From Porphyromonadaceae bacterium (lineage in GTDB: Bacteria; Bacteroidota; Bacteroidia; Bacteroidales; Paludibacteraceae), in assembly GCA_012523295.1 (NCBI GenBank), contig JAAYIT010000030.1, forward strand, positions 1 to 49,634: 49,634 nt of DNA, given 5' to 3'. Shown piece after piece: positions 48,128 to 49,634 of this stretch (its first letter is position 1; each line of letters begins with the position of its first letter). The position numbers and the translations under genes were made by a program. The notes under the pieces were generated by a model. That model was not told the DNA's origin, ran no database searches, and saw only the letters and a program-made list of their open reading frames with translations.

Positions 48128-49634
48128 TTATCTTGTAATCACATTCCGCCCACCTCTGCTCATTTGATTTACAGTCCTGCTTCCTGAGGTTGTCTGCTGT
48201 GAAGTTCCGGGCGCAGTCTCTAAGCTGCCTGTACGTGACTGAGTTCGTGTTCCGTTAGTTGCCCCGGGCTCGCTATCGCCGCTCCTTTCACCCGGGAAAC
48301 CGGGTTTTTTAGTACTTTCAGGTCGTCTTGGAGGTTCCTCACGTTCGAATTTCGCGAACAAATCATCTATCTTCAACGGTCTTTCTTCCTCGTACCAATG
48401 GAAATTTCGTAAATATAAATCATTTTCTTCTAAATCAGCCAGCGGATAGAGCGCTCCGCTGGATGCAGATGTGAGGACTATTCTGTCAATTTTTTTATCT
48501 TTGAAATGCATCGTAACAAAGCTGCTGATGGTCTTATTCACACCGATATATTCATTCGTTTGTTCGTCTTTGGGGAAATAAATAGTCTCTGCGTTTCCAT
48601 TCACATTTACACGCTTCAACTCACCGCTATCTAAATAAGCGATAATCTCTTTGCCTTGCAATTGGTTGAAGTAGTTCAGCGAATCTTTCTGTACAGCAAT
48701 CGCGGATTGTTCAATTTTGACGTGATCAATTTTCTGATTTTTGGTAAATGCAGTCATTGTCACACCCGTCATTTGATTGTTTTCATTCCAAAGTACGGGC
48801 ATACCTCTCAAATGGATAATGGAATCTCGCGAAGTGTAATACAATGAATCACACATCCCCTGCGAATCTGAGCGGAGGAAGCGGACATTTTTATAAGCTT
48901 GAATTTTATTGTATGAAATTGAATCGGTTTCTATCGAATCCTTCATAGAGAACAACGTATCGGCACTTAAATAAAACAAATCTTGACTTGACCAGTCAAC
49001 AAATAATGCCGAATCGGTAGCAAGTCCGATCTCTTTTACTTCATCGTAAGACACGTAATTACCATGCAGGGTTGTTTTTTGTTCCGGATCACTTAACTCC
49101 ACATTAGAAAAAGCTTCGCCGAATCTCATTTTTTTATCATAGAAAATAGTATCGCCGACCAGTGTTTTCCCATCACTTTGTTCTACTAACGATCTCTCAA
49201 GCAGCATCATTCGGTCATTGCCGGTATCGTACCAACCGCGCTGACTGTAAATATCGGTTTCTTCTTTGTATTTCACAAGGGAATTGCCTACGATATCCGC
49301 AACAGAATTTCTCGTATTATATTTCAGCGTGTCTGTGGTCATAACTGTTTCAGGATTTACCATTTTTACCTGATCTTTGAATAGGGCAACTTTAGTAGCC
49401 GGATTGTATTGCCCCCAAATCGAAGTCAGCGTATTATTTCCATCAACAATCACACCGCCCGTTTCGTAATACGCCAAGTTTATTCCACGATCGTAATACA
49501 AGATATCGGTCGTCAGGACAGTATTATTATTGACCATTCGAACGTTATCCCACACCCTTGCCATTTTGGTGTTTCCATCGTAATTCAAATACTCACCATA
49601 TACGGTTAGTGTATCAGCCTGAACAATTCGTACA
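48128..49634 (-). CDS. OstA-like (LptA/LptD N-terminal type) protein, 5' end beyond window
   Basis: The frame is open to the window end (49633), so the N-terminus is missing; about 501 residues are visible. Repeated beta-jellyroll strands with a YYDRG/ETGGVIVDGNNTL, NPETVMTTDTLKYNTRNSVADIVGN rhythm are typical of the OstA/LptA domain that carries lipopolysaccharide across the periplasm. In Bacteroidetes such OstA-like proteins are a separate family from LptA. The C-terminal 70 residues are rich in Pro, Gly, Ser, Thr and Arg and likely disordered. A TTG at 49588 is an internal codon and not the start. Confidence 0.85.
   Translation of the reverse strand, partial: VRIVQADTLTVYGEYLNYDGNTKMARVWDNVRMVNNNTVLTTDILYYDRGINLAYYETGGVIVDGNNTLTSIWGQYNPATKVALFKDQVKMVNPETVMTTDTLKYNTRNSVADIVGNSLVKYKEETDIYSQRGWYDTGNDRMMLLERSLVEQSDGKTLVGDTIFYDKKMRFGEAFSNVELSDPEQKTTLHGNYVSYDEVKEIGLATDSALFVDWSSQDLFYLSADTLFSMKDSIETDSISYNKIQAYKNVRFLRSDSQGMCDSLYYTSRDSIIHLRGMPVLWNENNQMTGVTMTAFTKNQKIDHVKIEQSAIAVQKDSLNYFNQLQGKEIIAYLDSGELKRVNVNGNAETIYFPKDEQTNEYIGVNKTISSFVTMHFKDKKIDRIVLTSASSGALYPLADLEENDLYLRNFHWYEEERPLKIDDLFAKFEREEPPRRPESTKKPGFPGERSGDSEPGATNGTRTQSRTGSLETAPGTSQQTTSGSRTVNQMSRGGRNVITR

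Noticed and set aside
1-49634. tRNA, rRNA, CRISPR array, prophage or conjugative element
   Set aside because: None was seen on reading both strands: no tRNA-like T-arm with matching acceptor, no regularly spaced repeats, no integrase or structural phage genes.

Overview
The window is an AT-rich chromosomal segment of a Bacteroidetes bacterium, most likely a Bacteroidales anaerobe. Evidence: gene order typical of that group (HU next to argS; surE, a small membrane protein, then lpxB; rsmI, an acidic protein, tdk, then recJ), many promoters of the Bacteroidetes type (TTTG, about 19 nt, TAnnTTTG), little Shine-Dalgarno signal, a gliding-motility type permease (GldF), an OstA-like protein and an FprA flavodiiron protein. 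I see no tRNA, rRNA, CRISPR array, prophage or replication origin.

Layout. 1-4.8 kb, minus strand: 5' part of pgk, then purE, gcvH, an endonuclease/exonuclease/phosphatase-fold membrane protein and two rhomboid proteases. 4.9-8.4 kb, plus strand: HU, argS, a lipoprotein. prmC lies opposite at 8.6-9.4 kb. 9.6-12.6 kb: a GHL10 glycosidase-like protein and fprA. 12.6-15.3 kb is accessory-looking: a gene remnant, an outer-membrane-type gene with an in-frame stop, a DUF2721 protein and a DUF234-type ATPase behind a promoter with a perfect palindrome. 15.5-21 kb: nadE, an MscS channel, a CPA2 antiporter. 21-21.9 kb: a decayed IS4-type element that cuts a membrane-protein gene and abuts a GH2 beta-galactosidase. 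24.5-28.5 kb: a sodium:solute symporter, engB, and an SLC45-type sugar transporter behind a LacI-type operator. 28.6-32.4 kb: an iron/cobalamin-type ABC importer (binding lipoprotein, permease, ATPase). 32.5-37.6 kb: recR, small proteins, gldF, surE, lpxB. 37.6-43.8 kb, mostly minus: a HAD phosphatase without a normal start codon, a coiled-coil lipoprotein, rsmI, an acidic protein, tdk (plus), recJ. 44-46.3 kb: an arsenic operon (arsR, arsC, acr3) with two matching operators around arsR. 46.4-49.6 kb, minus: DUF2141 protein, membrane AraC regulator, OstA-like protein cut by the window end.

The most unusual observation is a conserved element of about 75 nt that occurs three times, each directly upstream of a start codon: before the ABC binding protein (28589), between that gene and the next (29814), and between arsR and arsC (44491). 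Two copies encode a similar 24-residue peptide ending 18 nt before the next ATG. The third has lost the reading frame but keeps a long helix with a bulged G. It may be a structured leader RNA, a leader peptide or both, linking metal(loid) transport genes. Other points: two otherwise open genes broken by a single stop codon, CCCCC..GGGGG palindromes that supply the ends of coding regions, and several perfect inverted repeats at promoters.
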